Positions 1 to 8,658 of a stretch of DNA of 51,339 bases are shown in pieces. Below the pieces are notes generated by a model, which was not told the origin of the DNA, searched no databases, and saw only the letters and a program-made list of their open reading frames with translations. Within the stretch, counting starts at the first letter, position 1. The number at the start of each line of letters is the position of its first letter. The stretch spans positions 1-51,339 of the forward strand of contig JAIRRY010000029.1 in assembly GCA_031255735.1 (NCBI GenBank), in the 5' to 3' direction. Position numbers and translations under genes: made by a program. The DNA is from Candidatus Nomurabacteria bacterium. Its GTDB lineage: Bacteria; Patescibacteriota; Saccharimonadia; Saccharimonadales; Saccharimonadaceae.

Positions 1-198
1 GAAGAGAAGCTAAAAAGCGACGACAAAGATGAGCTTGAGGAAGCTTTCAAGACTCTTAGCGAGCGAGTGCAGCAAATTGGTGCTAAGCTTTATGAGAGTG
101 CTGCAAAAGAAGAGAGCAAGGCTGAAGGTGAAGCGCCTAAAGGCGACGACAAAAAGGGCGAAGCCGTGGAAGGCGAAGTGGTCGACAAAAAAGATTAA
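1..198 (+). CDS. dnaK: DnaK (Hsp70), C-terminal end only
   Basis: The window opens inside this gene. The 65 visible residues form a charged helix followed by a tail rich in Lys, Glu, Gly and Asp (EGEAPKGDDKKGEAVEGEVV) ending in DKKD. That matches the helical lid and disordered C-terminal tail of bacterial DnaK, the ATP-driven Hsp70 chaperone, and dnaJ lies 535 bp downstream. No ATPase or substrate-binding domain is visible, so the call rests on tail composition and neighbourhood. A strong hairpin terminator follows the stop directly, so dnaJ is not simply read through from here. Confidence 0.8.
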   Translation, partial: EEKLKSDDKDELEEAFKTLSERVQQIGAKLYESAAKEESKAEGEAPKGDDKKGEAVEGEVVDKKD

Positions 199-220
199 TT
201 CCTAAGTAGCTATCGCTAAA

Positions 221-257
221 GATAGGCTCGCCTTCGGGCGGGCTTATCTGCATTTTT
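221..257 (+). terminator. Intrinsic terminator after dnaK
   Basis: A 12-bp stem with a TTCG tetraloop (GATAGGCTCGCC at 221-232 against GGCGGGCTTATC at 237-248, with G-U pairs) is followed by a short T run. It ends dnaK transcription and sits against the 3' end of the convergent gene at 256-603. Confidence 0.8.
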
Positions 258-603
258 ACAACTTTGGTTTCTTATGCTGGATGGCTAATGCGTCGATTTT
301 ACGGTGTAATTCGTCGATGGATCTTTGCATTTTATCGTGGTTGGTGCGTTGCTGCGCTACGTGGTGGTGCACTGCTACCCCTGTACCTGCTGCGATGCTC
401 GCCCCTAGAGCCGCCAGAACACTGGTGTAATTGTCGCCAATCAGCATGGCGGGCGTGCTGGGCATTAACCACTCGCACCCTGGAATAAATGCGACGAGCG
501 GAATAATCACTAGATAAATAAACATCAAAATATAAATAATTATTGACACCTTGCTATTCATGATGCGCGGAATGGCTTGTAAAAACTTACTTAATTCTTT
601 CAT
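256..603 (-). CDS. Small two-helix membrane protein, unknown function
   Basis: A 115-residue protein not recognised as any family. Residues about 18-42 (VSIIIYILMFIYLVIIPLVAFI) form one membrane helix and about 58-78 a weaker Ala/Gly-rich one. A cytoplasmic-type tail follows that is rich in His, Gln and Lys, with helical heptad-like spacing (RSIDELHRKIDALAIQH) suggesting a short coiled coil. It converges on dnaK and diverges from dnaJ. On its strand a TATGCT box lies 11 nt before the ATG, so the mRNA would have almost no leader; no Shine-Dalgarno is seen. It may be a holin-like or scaffold protein, but nothing in the sequence decides this. Confidence 0.6.
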   Translation of the reverse strand: MKELSKFLQAIPRIMNSKVSIIIYILMFIYLVIIPLVAFIPGCEWLMPSTPAMLIGDNYTSVLAALGASIAAGTGVAVHHHVAQQRTNHDKMQRSIDELHRKIDALAIQHKKPKL

Positions 604-686
604 GCAGTAAGTTTAGCATAGAGAAAATGGCAGTCCAAGTGGCTGTTTTTGTGGGTTTCGTGCCCCGGTGGTTAGTGTCGAGGCGT

Positions 687-724
687 TTAGCACTCTTGCA
701 TATTGAGTGCTAGCAGCGTATAAT
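687..724 (+). promoter_or_regulatory. CIRCE operator over the dnaJ promoter
   Basis: TTAGCACTC (687-695), a 9-nt spacer, then GAGTGCTAG (705-713) is a nearly perfect CIRCE element, the binding site of the HrcA heat-shock repressor. The promoter is embedded in it: -35 TTGCAT at 696-701, 17 bp, -10 TATAAT at 719-724. The predicted start is about 731, two nucleotides before the dnaJ ATG. HrcA bound here would block the -35 box. hrcA itself is not in the window. Confidence 0.9.
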
Positions 725-732
725 TACTTCAC

Positions 733-1845
733 ATGGCTCAAAGAGATTATTATGAAGTGCTGGGCGTAACTAAAGGCGCCAGCGATGATGAAATTAAGAA
801 GGCTTTTCGCAAGTTGGCGGTTAAGTATCACCCAGATAAAGATGGTGGTGACGAAACCAAATTTAAGGAAATTAACGAAGCTTACGAGGTGCTAAAAGAC
901 GCTAAAAAGCGTCAGCGCTACGACCAATTCGGCCATGCTGGCGTAGGTGGTACAGCGGCTGGCGGCGCTGGCGGTAACCCGTTTGAGGGCTTTAGTGGCA
1001 TGGGCGGTCAAAATGTTCACTTCGATTTTGGTGATGGCGGCTTAGGTGATATTTTCAGTAGTTTTTTTGGTGGTGGCATGGGCGGTTCGCGCAGCCGTGG
1101 GCCAATTAAAGGCCGCGATGTAGAAGTTGAATTAACTCTGAGCTTTGAAGAAGCTGTGTTTGGCACTGAAGACGAAATAACTTTGACATTAGACGACGAA
1201 TGTGAGCACTGCAAAGGTTCGGGTGCCGAGCCAGGCCATAGCATGAAAACTTGTCCAACCTGCAAAGGTGCGGGGCAGGTCAATAAGGTGGTCAATACGC
1301 TATTCGGTGCTATACAGCAAGTGGTGCAGTGCAGCACCTGTAAGGGTAAGGGCAAAGTGCCCGAGAAAGCTTGCACTGTTTGTGGTGGTAGCGGCATAGA
1401 GCGACGCAAGCAGTCTATCAAGCTTAAGATTCCAGCTGGCATCGATGACGGTGCAACTATTCGCTTAGCGGGGCGCGGTGAGGCTATCACGGGCGGGGCT
1501 AAGGGCGATCTTTATGTGCATATTAAGGTGAAAGCTCACAAGAAATTTACGCGCGAAGGCAATCTAATTCTTAGCGAAGAAACTGTCAGTATGATAGACG
1601 CGGCGTTAGGCACGGAGATCGACGTAGAAACAGTAGATGGTAAAGTGCGCATGAAAGTGCCCGCGGGCACACAGCCCGGCACCGACTTCAAACTGAGTAG
1701 CCACGGTGTTCCACACTTAAGAAGCGATGTTCGCGGCGCTCATATTGTAACTGTCAAAGTTGAAACACCAACCAACCTTAGTAAGAAGCAAAAAGACTTG
1801 TTGGCAGAATTCAAGGCTGCCAAAAAACGCGGTTTGTTCAGCTAA
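733..1845 (+). CDS. dnaJ: Chaperone protein DnaJ (Hsp40)
   Basis: A full-length type I DnaJ of 370 residues. The J domain carries the HPD motif at residues 33-35, which stimulates DnaK ATPase. A Gly/Phe-rich linker follows ([17 protein letters not shown]), then four CxxCxGxG zinc motifs ([32 protein letters not shown]) and the C-terminal substrate-binding domains. It delivers unfolded clients to DnaK in the cytoplasm. It is transcribed from its own CIRCE-controlled promoter rather than only as a dnaK read-through. The -10 box ends 8 nt before the ATG and there is no Shine-Dalgarno, so the heat-shock transcript should be leaderless. No grpE lies next to it in this window. Confidence 0.97.
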   Translation: MAQRDYYEVLGVTKGASDDEIKKAFRKLAVKYHPDKDGGDETKFKEINEAYEVLKDAKKRQRYDQFGHAGVGGTAAGGAGGNPFEGFSGMGGQNVHFDFGDGGLGDIFSSFFGGGMGGSRSRGPIKGRDVEVELTLSFEEAVFGTEDEITLTLDDECEHCKGSGAEPGHSMKTCPTCKGAGQVNKVVNTLFGAIQQVVQCSTCKGKGKVPEKACTVCGGSGIERRKQSIKLKIPAGIDDGATIRLAGRGEAITGGAKGDLYVHIKVKAHKKFTREGNLILSEETVSMIDAALGTEIDVETVDGKVRMKVPAGTQPGTDFKLSSHGVPHLRSDVRGAHIVTVKVETPTNLSKKQKDLLAEFKAAKKRGLFS

Positions 1846-1861
1846 TGGTATAATAACTTTT

Positions 1862-2461
1862 ATGAAAACTCTAGCAGTAGACATAGACAATGTGTTGGCT
1901 GCTTCTGCTGAAAGTTTTATTGTTATAAGTAATAAATTATTTGGCGACCATATAACTATTAGCGATTATAATGAAGATCGGCAGAAAATGTGGTGCGTAG
2001 ATCACAAAGAAGCCGAACGGCGATGCGAAGTATTGCAAGCAAATAAATATCAAAAAAACTATTTGCCAGTTTATGGTGCTGTACAGGCTATCAATAAACT
2101 CGGTAAACAGTATAGGTTGGTGCTTGTAACTTCTCGCCCAAAGTTTGCCGAAGAACTAACTAAAAACTGGCTTAAACAACACTTTGATTATAATTTTGGC
2201 ACAATAGTATTTGCTGGTTTTTGGGATAATGCCAAAAACTCCAAAGACGGACATTTACGACATAAAGGCGATTTATTCACACAAGTCGGCGCAGACATCG
2301 TTATCGACGACCAGCTAAAACACTGTGAGGCAGCCGTCGAAACAGGCATACGGACGATTTTGTTCGGCGATTATGCTTGGAACAAAGCAAATGAGTTGCT
2401 AAGCGGCATTACTCGCTGTATAGATTGGACAGAGGTTATTAAAGAATTGGAAATACAGTGA
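1862..2461 (+). CDS. HAD-family phosphatase, 5'(3')-nucleotidase-like
   Basis: A 199-residue HAD hydrolase. Motif I is DIDNVLA at residues 6-12, with the nucleophilic Asp in DxD. A helical cap follows, then motif II in VLVTSRP and the acidic motif IV in IVIDDQ. The arrangement matches the NT5C-like 5'(3')-deoxyribonucleotidase branch of HAD enzymes, which remove phosphate from nucleotides; the substrate cannot be read from sequence. The ATG at 1862 is chosen because TATAAT at 1849-1854, with an extended -10 TGG just after the dnaJ stop, lies 7 nt upstream: a leaderless start with its own promoter. Upstream in-frame codons overlapping dnaJ are not needed. Confidence 0.8.
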   Translation: MKTLAVDIDNVLAASAESFIVISNKLFGDHITISDYNEDRQKMWCVDHKEAERRCEVLQANKYQKNYLPVYGAVQAINKLGKQYRLVLVTSRPKFAEELTKNWLKQHFDYNFGTIVFAGFWDNAKNSKDGHLRHKGDLFTQVGADIVIDDQLKHCEAAVETGIRTILFGDYAWNKANELLSGITRCIDWTEVIKELEIQ

Positions 2462-2805
2462 GTGAGTTTAAGTTTTTAGCAGAAATTTTATTAATCCTTC
2501 GTAGTATTAATTTGAGACTGATAACCCCAATAAAATAAAAAGACCCCTATTCCAGGATCTATTTAATGTTTTCATCTGGGGTGGTTGAGGGCGCGTTGGG
2601 TAAGTTATGGGGCGGCAAACCCACGACCTAACATCTTATCATAAACAATACTTGTATTTATAAAACTTATGTTATATATTTGTAACCAATGCGAGATAAA
2701 GTTATTGGTTACTAAAAAAAACCAACGACAAGAGTAAAAAATGGGGCTGTGGAAAGCAAAACAATAAAACAGTAGTAAGATCTTTAAGAAAGGAGACAGA
2801 TTACT
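2462..2805 (+). promoter_or_regulatory. Intergenic stretch with promoter and leader of the SGNH gene
   Basis: There is no convincing gene in this 344-bp stretch. A promoter candidate is TTGTAT (2652-2657), 17 bp, TATATT (2675-2680), giving a leader of about 118 nt before the ATG at 2806. The leader contains a small inverted repeat (TTGGTT ... AACCAA, about 2705-2725) and a clear Shine-Dalgarno AAAGGAG at 2789-2795, 10 nt before the ATG. The GC-rich patch at 2575-2630 was checked for tRNA-like folding without a clear result. Confidence 0.5.
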
Positions 2806-5050
2806 ATGTGTAATAAAATATCAAATTTAGATAGGAGAACGAAAATAAAAAAACCTCTCTCTCTCTCTCTCTCTCTCTCGTAAGCGCACGCTAAAAGTTT
2901 TTGGCACGACACTTACGGCATTGGCACTGCTTGTTGGCGGTGGCTTTTTGATTGGATGGAGTAATCGGAGTGTCAAAGCTATTGACGCGGTTTATCGGCA
3001 AGTATTTTCGGACAATTTCAATCGCGATAATACTTCTGGCACTAGTATAGGCAACGGTTGGAGTTTTCCCGGTGGTTATAACTGTTCTGCGCCCAAACCT
3101 AATCCGACTTATGGTGTAGACAATTGGAAAATTGAAAGTGGTATTTTGAAAGGGGGCGCTGGCTACTGTGACGATAGAACTAATGGCGGTAGCCAATACG
3201 CTTGGAAAGCGTCGCCGATATTACAAACGGCGTACAGCATTTTTGACGGTAAGGCCACCTTTGATTATGACGCATCAATTTCACCTAATAACACGGTAGT
3301 TGGTGTGGTAGCACGTTTTGACTCCACTACTGGTGCAGGCGCTTTCTTTGGCTTTTACGAAACACCAGATAGAACTGTCAACCAATTATATAGAAGAGTC
3401 TTACCTGATGGTGCGTGGGGTGATCCTAATATAAACAACGTATCCAATATGTCAACAACGACTGATACTTTAACTGGTCAAATTTTACCAAATCACGTGC
3501 GCGTGGAGTTAATACTTAGCGGCAATAACTTCACATTTAACGTTTACGATCTTGATGGTAATTTGGATACACCACTTTATGTAGTCAATGGCAATAACAA
3601 TAATCTTGGATCATTAACAGGCCGGGCTTGGGGATTACAATCTTTTAACGCAAACGGCCCAGCAGATAATTTTACGTTATATGAAGTTGACAATGAGTTT
3701 GCAGCTAATGCCGATAAAGAAGGTATTAAATTAGGGGATTCTATTACTTATACATTTGCCGACGACGAAAGCCGCACCTTGTCTAATTTTTCGGACGGAG
3801 CAGGCGGCTCGTTTAATCCCACGATAGTTGAGTTAAACTCTGGTAACAATTATGCTGCAACGGTAGTTTATACACCGATTACCTTAGGGCAACACACGGT
3901 ATCGGCTAGCGTGACGGGTGACGAGACTTTTGAGAGCAGCATTTTTGTTAGTCCGTATTCAACCAAGATCGGCTTACTAGGCGATAGTATTACTAATAAT
4001 ATGAGTACTACTTACGTGGCTAGTGCCTTAGGTAGCGGATTTAGCGTGGCCAATGCTGGTGTTTGTGGCGCAAGGGCTGGGGATTATGCTCAAAACTTAA
4101 TTGACCATGATGTTTGTGGTGGCTTGACGGCGCAAGGTGGAGCGGTGATGACCGACACACTGAATCTATTTAATAATAACGGCATAGAAATCGTTCATAT
4201 GATGATCGGTACAAATGATTTATCTCATAGTAATCCCGAGCAGTATAAAACAAATATGCAGACGATTATCGACACGCTGCGGAGTAATGCTATTACTGGT
4301 ACGAACGTCAAACACGTTGTACTAAGTAAGCTGATCTGGCGTGCCGATCAGTCCTCGGTGGCGAAAATCCCCGCCTTTGATACTGTAATTGACGAATTAG
4401 TAGTGGAAAATGGCGATTTTGTATTAGCTGGTGACAGCGATGCCTATGCTTGGTTTGAAAATGATAATAAAACTAATATGACAGATGGCCTACATCCAAA
4501 TACTGGTGTCGGTAGGCAAACCTTGGCGGAGTTTTGGGCAGAAGCTATCAAGACTAATTTGGAATACCAAATCAACCCTGATAAAACTTGGGTTGACCTC
4601 GATTCTGAATTTCAACTCGGCGAAGGTGGTACATTGATGCTTAATATAGACAAATACTTTGGCGAGTTTGAGAGCGTGTCTGTTGACGGTAGCGCACTAA
4701 CTGCTGGCTATGACTATACCGCTACGGCTAGCTCAACAGTCATTGAATTCTCAAATGCTTATCTGAACGTGTTGGCGGTTGGCTCGCATACTTTAATAGC
4801 CAGTTTTTACGGCGGGGTAAATGTGACTAGTAACTTTAATATCTTAGCCGCTGGTAATTCCGACGGTAATAACAATACTGGCGACAGTGTTGGTAATAAC
4901 ACTCCTGGTGTACCCAACACTGGCGTATTCGGTCTTAGTTGGGGCGATATAACTTCGCTATTTAGCGCTGTGGCACTGGCGACTTTGGCGGGTATGATAA
5001 TATTGAGCCGTAAATTATTTAAAAGGGCTAACGATGGCAAAACTATCTGA
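2806..5050 (+). CDS. Cell-wall anchored SGNH/GDSL hydrolase, phase-variable and OFF here
   Basis: The ATG at 2806, behind AAAGGAG, opens a 25-codon frame that runs through a (CT)12 tract and stops at TAA 2881-2883. The downstream frame begins at 2879, has no usable start of its own, and encodes about 723 residues. In order these are: a basic n-region and hydrophobic signal sequence (RKRTLKVFGTTLTALALLVG), a laminin-G/concanavalin-like region, a beta-sandwich, an SGNH esterase domain with GLLGDSI (block I), IGTNDLS (block III) and DGLHPN (block V), another beta domain, then VPNTG, a membrane helix and a basic tail for sortase attachment. With 13 or 10 CT units the two parts join into one exported protein of 746-748 residues. 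It probably deacylates a surface glycan or lipid. Sequencing error in the repeat is the alternative. Confidence 0.82.
2855..2879 (+). repeat. (CT)12 dinucleotide repeat, phase-variation tract
   Basis: Twelve CT units (2855-2878) plus a C, inside the fifth-to-third codon region just before a signal peptide. In frame it encodes alternating Leu-Ser. At 12 units the frame from ATG 2806 stops at 2881; at 11 units it stops at 2892-2894; at 13 or 10 units it enters the long hydrolase frame. Such tracts change length by slipped-strand mispairing. Confidence 0.95.
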
Positions 5051-5438
5051 CAAGTAAAAACTAACGCGCATACTGGGCATTTCCGACTAATCGCGCGATA
5101 AGTTAGCAGACTTGTTACAAGTTATAATGACACGTTTAATAGTTGGCTTGGGGGTAAATCTGCGCCCAAGCCCCACCACGCTGCGAGATTTGGTGGATTT
5201 ATGACGAGCTGGTTAGGCCGTCATTGTGTGATATTGAGCGGTTGGCGGACGGGGTGGAGAAGCGTTTATTGGCGAAACGGATAAAGCGACTATCAAAGGA
5301 TAATGTTTGTGGGAGTGGATAGGTTCGTCGGTTTTTGATCGGCCTATAACTTACTCAACCCGCCACCCGGCCACCTCAATCATTAAAGGCTAATTAAAAT
5401 CCGCTCGGAAAGCGGAAAATCTGAAATTTATTGCTACT
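5051..5438. other. Gene-poor stretch with a possible gene remnant or structured RNA
   Basis: About 390 bp without an intact gene. TATAAT lies at 5123-5128, and an ATG at 5127 opens a 24-codon frame starting MTRLIVGLG, reminiscent of the N-terminus of peptidyl-tRNA hydrolase. It stops, and another frame continues with a helical, charged sequence (DIERLADGVEKRLLAKRIKR) to about 5320, as expected of a frameshifted remnant. The same DNA also folds: GGCTTGGG (5145-5152) pairs with CCCAAGCC (5165-5172), CCGTC near 5218 with GACGG near 5250, and ATAGG with CCTAT near 5315-5345. A pseudogene or a non-coding RNA are both possible. CCGCT-N5-AGCGG near 5401-5415 may be a terminator stem. Confidence 0.3.
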
Positions 5439-5515
5439 TGGAGGGTCCAGTGGGGCTTGAACCCACGACACCCTGCTTAAAAGGCAGGTGCTCTAACCAG
5501 CTGAGCTATGGACCC
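5439..5515 (-). tRNA. tRNA-Lys (anticodon TTT)
   Basis: A 77-nt cloverleaf on the minus strand beginning GGGTCCA, with D-loop AGCTGGTTAGA, anticodon stem CCTGC/GCAGG around the loop CTTTTAA (anticodon TTT), T-loop GGTTCAAGC and an encoded CCA. It is nearly identical in its body to the tRNA-Lys (CTT) at 28458, so the two are probably paralogues. Confidence 0.97.
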
Positions 5516-5603
5516 GTATTTACGGTATTTTCAAGTGTACTACTTAACCTAGGGTTTTTCAACCCACCTTTACATATTAGCACAAGTTGTTTAAAAAGTC
5601 AAG

Positions 5604-6062
5604 CTAGCGACGCTCGCGGTGTTTACGGTACATTAAAATATCAACATAGCCAGCAGCGGTGGCTGCCACTAAAATGTAAGGTGTGAGCGAATCGAGTACG
5701 CCGGTAATAGCGATCGATATCGTATCATAATCTATTAAGCGTGCTAGCGGATCGGCGATAATCGTAACAACCAGCAAAGCAAAAACTGCGGTTTGCGCGG
5801 CCTCAACTGGCCCGTGCTTGAAGCGGTGACTTTTGAGATAAAGAACCATCGGGAAACCAAGCACAAAAACGAGATAAACTATCACCGTAACGAGATCGCG
5901 GGAAGCTTCACCTGAAAGCTTCACTATCCAATCTACTAGGTAGCCACCAAATTCGGTGTTAACCGCCACGCCTGCAATTGACGCCAAGTGAGCTGGCCCA
6001 GAATAGCGCCCTAACAAGAAAAACAATAAGAATAAACCAACAAAAACTGAGCCTATGATCAT
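5604..6062 (-). CDS. Multi-span membrane protein, unknown
   Basis: A 152-residue protein with about four hydrophobic helices (residues 1-20 IIGSVFVGLFLLFFLLG, 60-78 VTVIVYLVFVLGFPMVLYL, 95-112, 128-145) and a basic tail RKHRERR. No family is recognised. The start at 6062 (MIIGSVF) is preferred over an upstream codon at 6125 because TGG-TATAAT on this strand ends 6 nt before the ATG, the leaderless arrangement used by many genes here. It is divergent from comEC, about 130 bp away, and is flanked on its 3' side by tRNA-Lys. Function cannot be assigned. Confidence 0.65.
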   Translation of the reverse strand: MIIGSVFVGLFLLFFLLGRYSGPAHLASIAGVAVNTEFGGYLVDWIVKLSGEASRDLVTVIVYLVFVLGFPMVLYLKSHRFKHGPVEAAQTAVFALLVVTIIADPLARLIDYDTISIAITGVLDSLTPYILVAATAAGYVDILMYRKHRERR

Positions 6063-6195
6063 ACTCGTATTATACCAGTTTTTTAATAGTTGGTTTTTAC
6101 TAAAATAGGTTCTAGCGTATCGCAAAATATGTTCTATATGAGAAATCCATCCGAAAGGGTGGGTTTTTCATGCTGTGCGTGCGTATAATTATAAT

Positions 6196-7653
6196 ATGTT
6201 TTTATGGCGACTAAAGGTTAGGCAACATACTTCGAGCATTCTGCTGGCGCTGGCGATTGGGTTGATTGCGGGCGTAGCGATTTCGTTTTTATTAAGGCTG
6301 ACGCTTATGTCTTCGGTAGTATGGTTGTTACTGGCGGGCTTGCTTGCCATATTAGCTTTCGTTTGGCGTAGTACTTTTGCAATTGGTATGGCAGTTGTGG
6401 CGGGTGGGCTGTTGGGTTGTTTTCGTACTAATTTTACAACTGTAGATATTCAGAATGTACAGAGTTTAAATGGTCAGGTGGTGCAAGTTGCGGGCGTAGT
6501 GTTTGAAGACCCAGATACAAAAGAGGATGGCTCGCTCACATTAAAACTTAACAACCTTGAAGTGGCAGGTAGGGCACTAAGTGGTAATGTTTATATTGGT
6601 AAATTGGGCAGGCAAGATATCAAGCGTGGCGATCACGTAGAACTTTACGGTAAATTATCTGATGGCTTCGGTAATTTTTCAGCTGCAATGTATAGGCCGA
6701 AGGTGGATAAAGTGACGCGCCCTACGCCAGGCGATCTAGCGGGGCGGGCGCGTGATTGGTTCGGTGGGCTAGTGCGGCAAGTAGTTGGCGAGACAGAAGC
6801 TAGCTTGGGGCTGGGCTATCTACTTGGCCAAAGGCGCAGTTTGCCGAGTAGCCTGGTAGAAGTTTTAAAAATTACGGGGCTAACGCATATTGTTGTAGCC
6901 AGCGGTTACAATTTAACGGTATTAGTGCGCTTTTCGCGTAGATTATTTATGCGTGTATCGCGCTTTGCGGCACTTTTTTTCGCATTGTTGCTTGTTGTTT
7001 GTTTTATCATGGTGACTGGCGTTAGCCCAAGCATGTTGCGGGCAGGCATGGTATCGATTCTTAGTTTGTTAGCATGGTTCTATGGCCGTAAGTTTCACCC
7101 TATCAACCTATTGGTCTTGGTTGCGTCGGCTACGCTCATGCTTAGCCCAAGTTATATTGTAGACCTTGGTTGGCTTCTTAGTTTTGGTAGTTTTGCCGGT
7201 GTGATGATTTACGCGCCTATGCTGCAAGCTTATTTCTTTGGTCGCAAAAAGAAGCGAGGTTTTCTGGTGCAAATCTTGTTTGAGACCATTTCGGCGCAGC
7301 TGCTGGTGTTACCGATTTTGGTTTTTGCCTTTGGCCAAGTTTCATTGGTGTCGGTTTTCGCCAATTTGCTAATTTTGCCAACAATTCCAATCACTATGCT
7401 ACTAGTTTTTGCTACTGGCCTGAGCGTTCTAACTTTGCCGTGGCTTGGTGCGGCCATGGGCTGGTGTACTGGCTTACTACTTGATTATCACTTGATGGTT
7501 ATGAATTATTTTGGCAGTTTAGAATGGGCTACTGCCACTGTACAGATGGGTTGGCTTGGTGCGGCGCTGTGCTACGCATTACTTATAGCGTTGGGGCTTT
7601 ACCTGAAACGAGTCACCAAGATAGATTTACTGAACTCTAATATTATCGATTAG
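6196..7653 (+). CDS. comEC: ComEC/Rec2 family DNA-uptake channel protein (short form)
   Basis: A 485-residue polytopic membrane protein. Two or three N-terminal helices (residues 15-75) precede an extracellular OB-like domain (about 85-175). The competence core follows with the signature LTHIVVASGYNLTVLVR and VTGVSPSMLRAG, typical of the ComEC channel that passes single-stranded DNA into the cell. Further helices run to the C-terminus. The metallo-beta-lactamase domain that follows in many ComEC proteins (total about 750 residues) is absent, so strand degradation must be done elsewhere or not at all. The start at 6196 (MFLWRLK) is chosen because two tandem TATAAT boxes (6184-6195) abut the ATG; the first gives a leaderless transcript. 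Confidence 0.88.
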   Translation: MFLWRLKVRQHTSSILLALAIGLIAGVAISFLLRLTLMSSVVWLLLAGLLAILAFVWRSTFAIGMAVVAGGLLGCFRTNFTTVDIQNVQSLNGQVVQVAGVVFEDPDTKEDGSLTLKLNNLEVAGRALSGNVYIGKLGRQDIKRGDHVELYGKLSDGFGNFSAAMYRPKVDKVTRPTPGDLAGRARDWFGGLVRQVVGETEASLGLGYLLGQRRSLPSSLVEVLKITGLTHIVVASGYNLTVLVRFSRRLFMRVSRFAALFFALLLVVCFIMVTGVSPSMLRAGMVSILSLLAWFYGRKFHPINLLVLVASATLMLSPSYIVDLGWLLSFGSFAGVMIYAPMLQAYFFGRKKKRGFLVQILFETISAQLLVLPILVFAFGQVSLVSVFANLLILPTIPITMLLVFATGLSVLTLPWLGAAMGWCTGLLLDYHLMVMNYFGSLEWATATVQMGWLGAALCYALLIALGLYLKRVTKIDLLNSNIID

Positions 7654-7676
7654 CTGCGAGATGATACAATTATTAG

Positions 7677-8093
7677 GTGATAGTTAAAACTGAACAGGAA
7701 ATGATTGGGCTAGGCGAGCGATTAGCGCGTGCAGTTAATAGGCCGTGCTTAATTGAGCTTATTGGCGATGTGGGTGCGGGCAAAACCACCTTGGTGAAAG
7801 GTTTAGCGCGCGGCCTTGGGGTAGCCGACGGAATCACCAGCCCGAGTTTTACCATTAATAAAATCTACCCCTTTGATGGTGGCACGCTTAGTCACTACGA
7901 TTTTTACAGGTTAGATGATGCGGGTATTATGAAAAATGAAATCGCCGAAGTACTAGAAGACCCGAACGCTATTGTGGTGGTGGAGTGGGCGGGCACGGTG
8001 CAAGACGCGTTACCTGAAAATCGCATCAAAGTTGATATTAAATATAGTGCAGATGGCACACGCACGGTGCAAGCGAACGGAGTTCATCTATGA
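7677..8093 (+). CDS. tsaE: tRNA threonylcarbamoyladenosine biosynthesis ATPase TsaE
   Basis: A 138-residue P-loop protein with Walker A GDVGAGKTT at about residues 32-40, then TSPSFT and HYDFYRLD, and a Walker-B-like VVVEWAG; all are hallmarks of TsaE. It hydrolyses ATP to reset the TsaB-TsaD complex that makes t6A37 in ANN-decoding tRNAs. It starts at GTG 7677, which lies 6 nt after TGA-TACAAT (7665-7670), so a leaderless GTG start is likely. It overlaps tsaB by 4 bp (ATGA), so the two are translationally coupled. tsaD is not adjacent. Confidence 0.95.
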   Translation: MIVKTEQEMIGLGERLARAVNRPCLIELIGDVGAGKTTLVKGLARGLGVADGITSPSFTINKIYPFDGGTLSHYDFYRLDDAGIMKNEIAEVLEDPNAIVVVEWAGTVQDALPENRIKVDIKYSADGTRTVQANGVHL

Positions 8094-8485
8094 TTTTATA
8101 TCTTAAAACGGCGGGCAGCAGCTGCGAGCTATGGCTTGCTCAGAATATCGGCTCAAAATCTGTGAAATACGAGTGGGAAGCAGGCCGCGAATTGGCATGT
8201 GGGCTGCTAAAATTCATACGCGAGTGCTTGCATGAGCAAGGTGCTGATTGGCAGAACGTAAAGGGTATCGGTGTTTTTGAAGGCCCAGGTAGTTTCACGA
8301 GCCTTCGCATTGGTACCACTGTTGCTAACACGTTAGCTAGCAGTGAAAATGTCCCGATTATTGGCGCGCGTGGAAATGATTGGCTAAAAACTGTCCAGGA
8401 AAAGCTTGCGGCGGGCGAAAGCTACGATATTGTGCTGCCGTTTTATGGCGGTAAAGCTAATGTTACTTTGCCAAAACATCGGTAA
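8090..8485 (+). CDS. tsaB: TsaB-like t6A synthesis protein, N-terminal domain only
   Basis: A 131-residue protein containing the TsaB signature FEGPGSFTSLRIG at about residues 63-75 in an ASKHA-type fold. TsaB is the non-catalytic partner that dimerises with TsaD in t6A synthesis. Usual bacterial TsaB proteins have about 220 residues; here the chain stops after the first lobe (ending KANVTLPKHR), so the second ASKHA lobe is missing. This may be a natural reduction, since the first lobe carries the TsaD interface, or a truncation. It overlaps tsaE (ATGA) and has no promoter of its own. Confidence 0.85.
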   Translation: MILYLKTAGSSCELWLAQNIGSKSVKYEWEAGRELACGLLKFIRECLHEQGADWQNVKGIGVFEGPGSFTSLRIGTTVANTLASSENVPIIGARGNDWLKTVQEKLAAGESYDIVLPFYGGKANVTLPKHR

Positions 8486-8658
8486 AGTGTCTGTTGTAAA
8501 AAATACAACAATAAAATGTATTCATTTTTCTTGAGCTAACCTATATAATATCTATAGCCAGTGATGGCTTTTGAAAGGTTAAATTAATACACTTATAGAT
8601 TGATATTGGGGCGTTCAGTAGTAGTGCGTCCACACATTCTAGAGTAGGAGGGGTACAT
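8486..8658 (+). promoter_or_regulatory. Promoter and leader of rny
   Basis: A TATAAT box lies near 8544-8549 (CCTATATAATATC), followed by a roughly 100-nt leader with a small hairpin (GCCA-gtga-TGGC) and a strong Shine-Dalgarno GTAGGAGGGG about 7 nt before the ATG at 8659. The long leader contrasts with the leaderless genes around it and may allow control of RNase Y level. Confidence 0.5.

Noticed and set aside
2575-2630. tRNA-like or tmRNA-like segment in the leader of the SGNH gene
   Set aside because: No acceptor stem, T-arm or CCA could be matched.
2921-5050. TTG at 2921 as the true start of the SGNH hydrolase
   Set aside because: It would remove the basic n-region of the signal peptide and has no Shine-Dalgarno or suitable -10 box, while the ATG at 2806 has both promoter and ribosome-binding site.
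5438-5686. Plus-strand frame containing GLEPTTPCLKGRCSNQLSY
   Set aside because: This text is the well-known false protein produced by translating the reverse strand of a tRNA gene (tRNA-Lys); the same occurs at 28287-28547 and 17254-17436.
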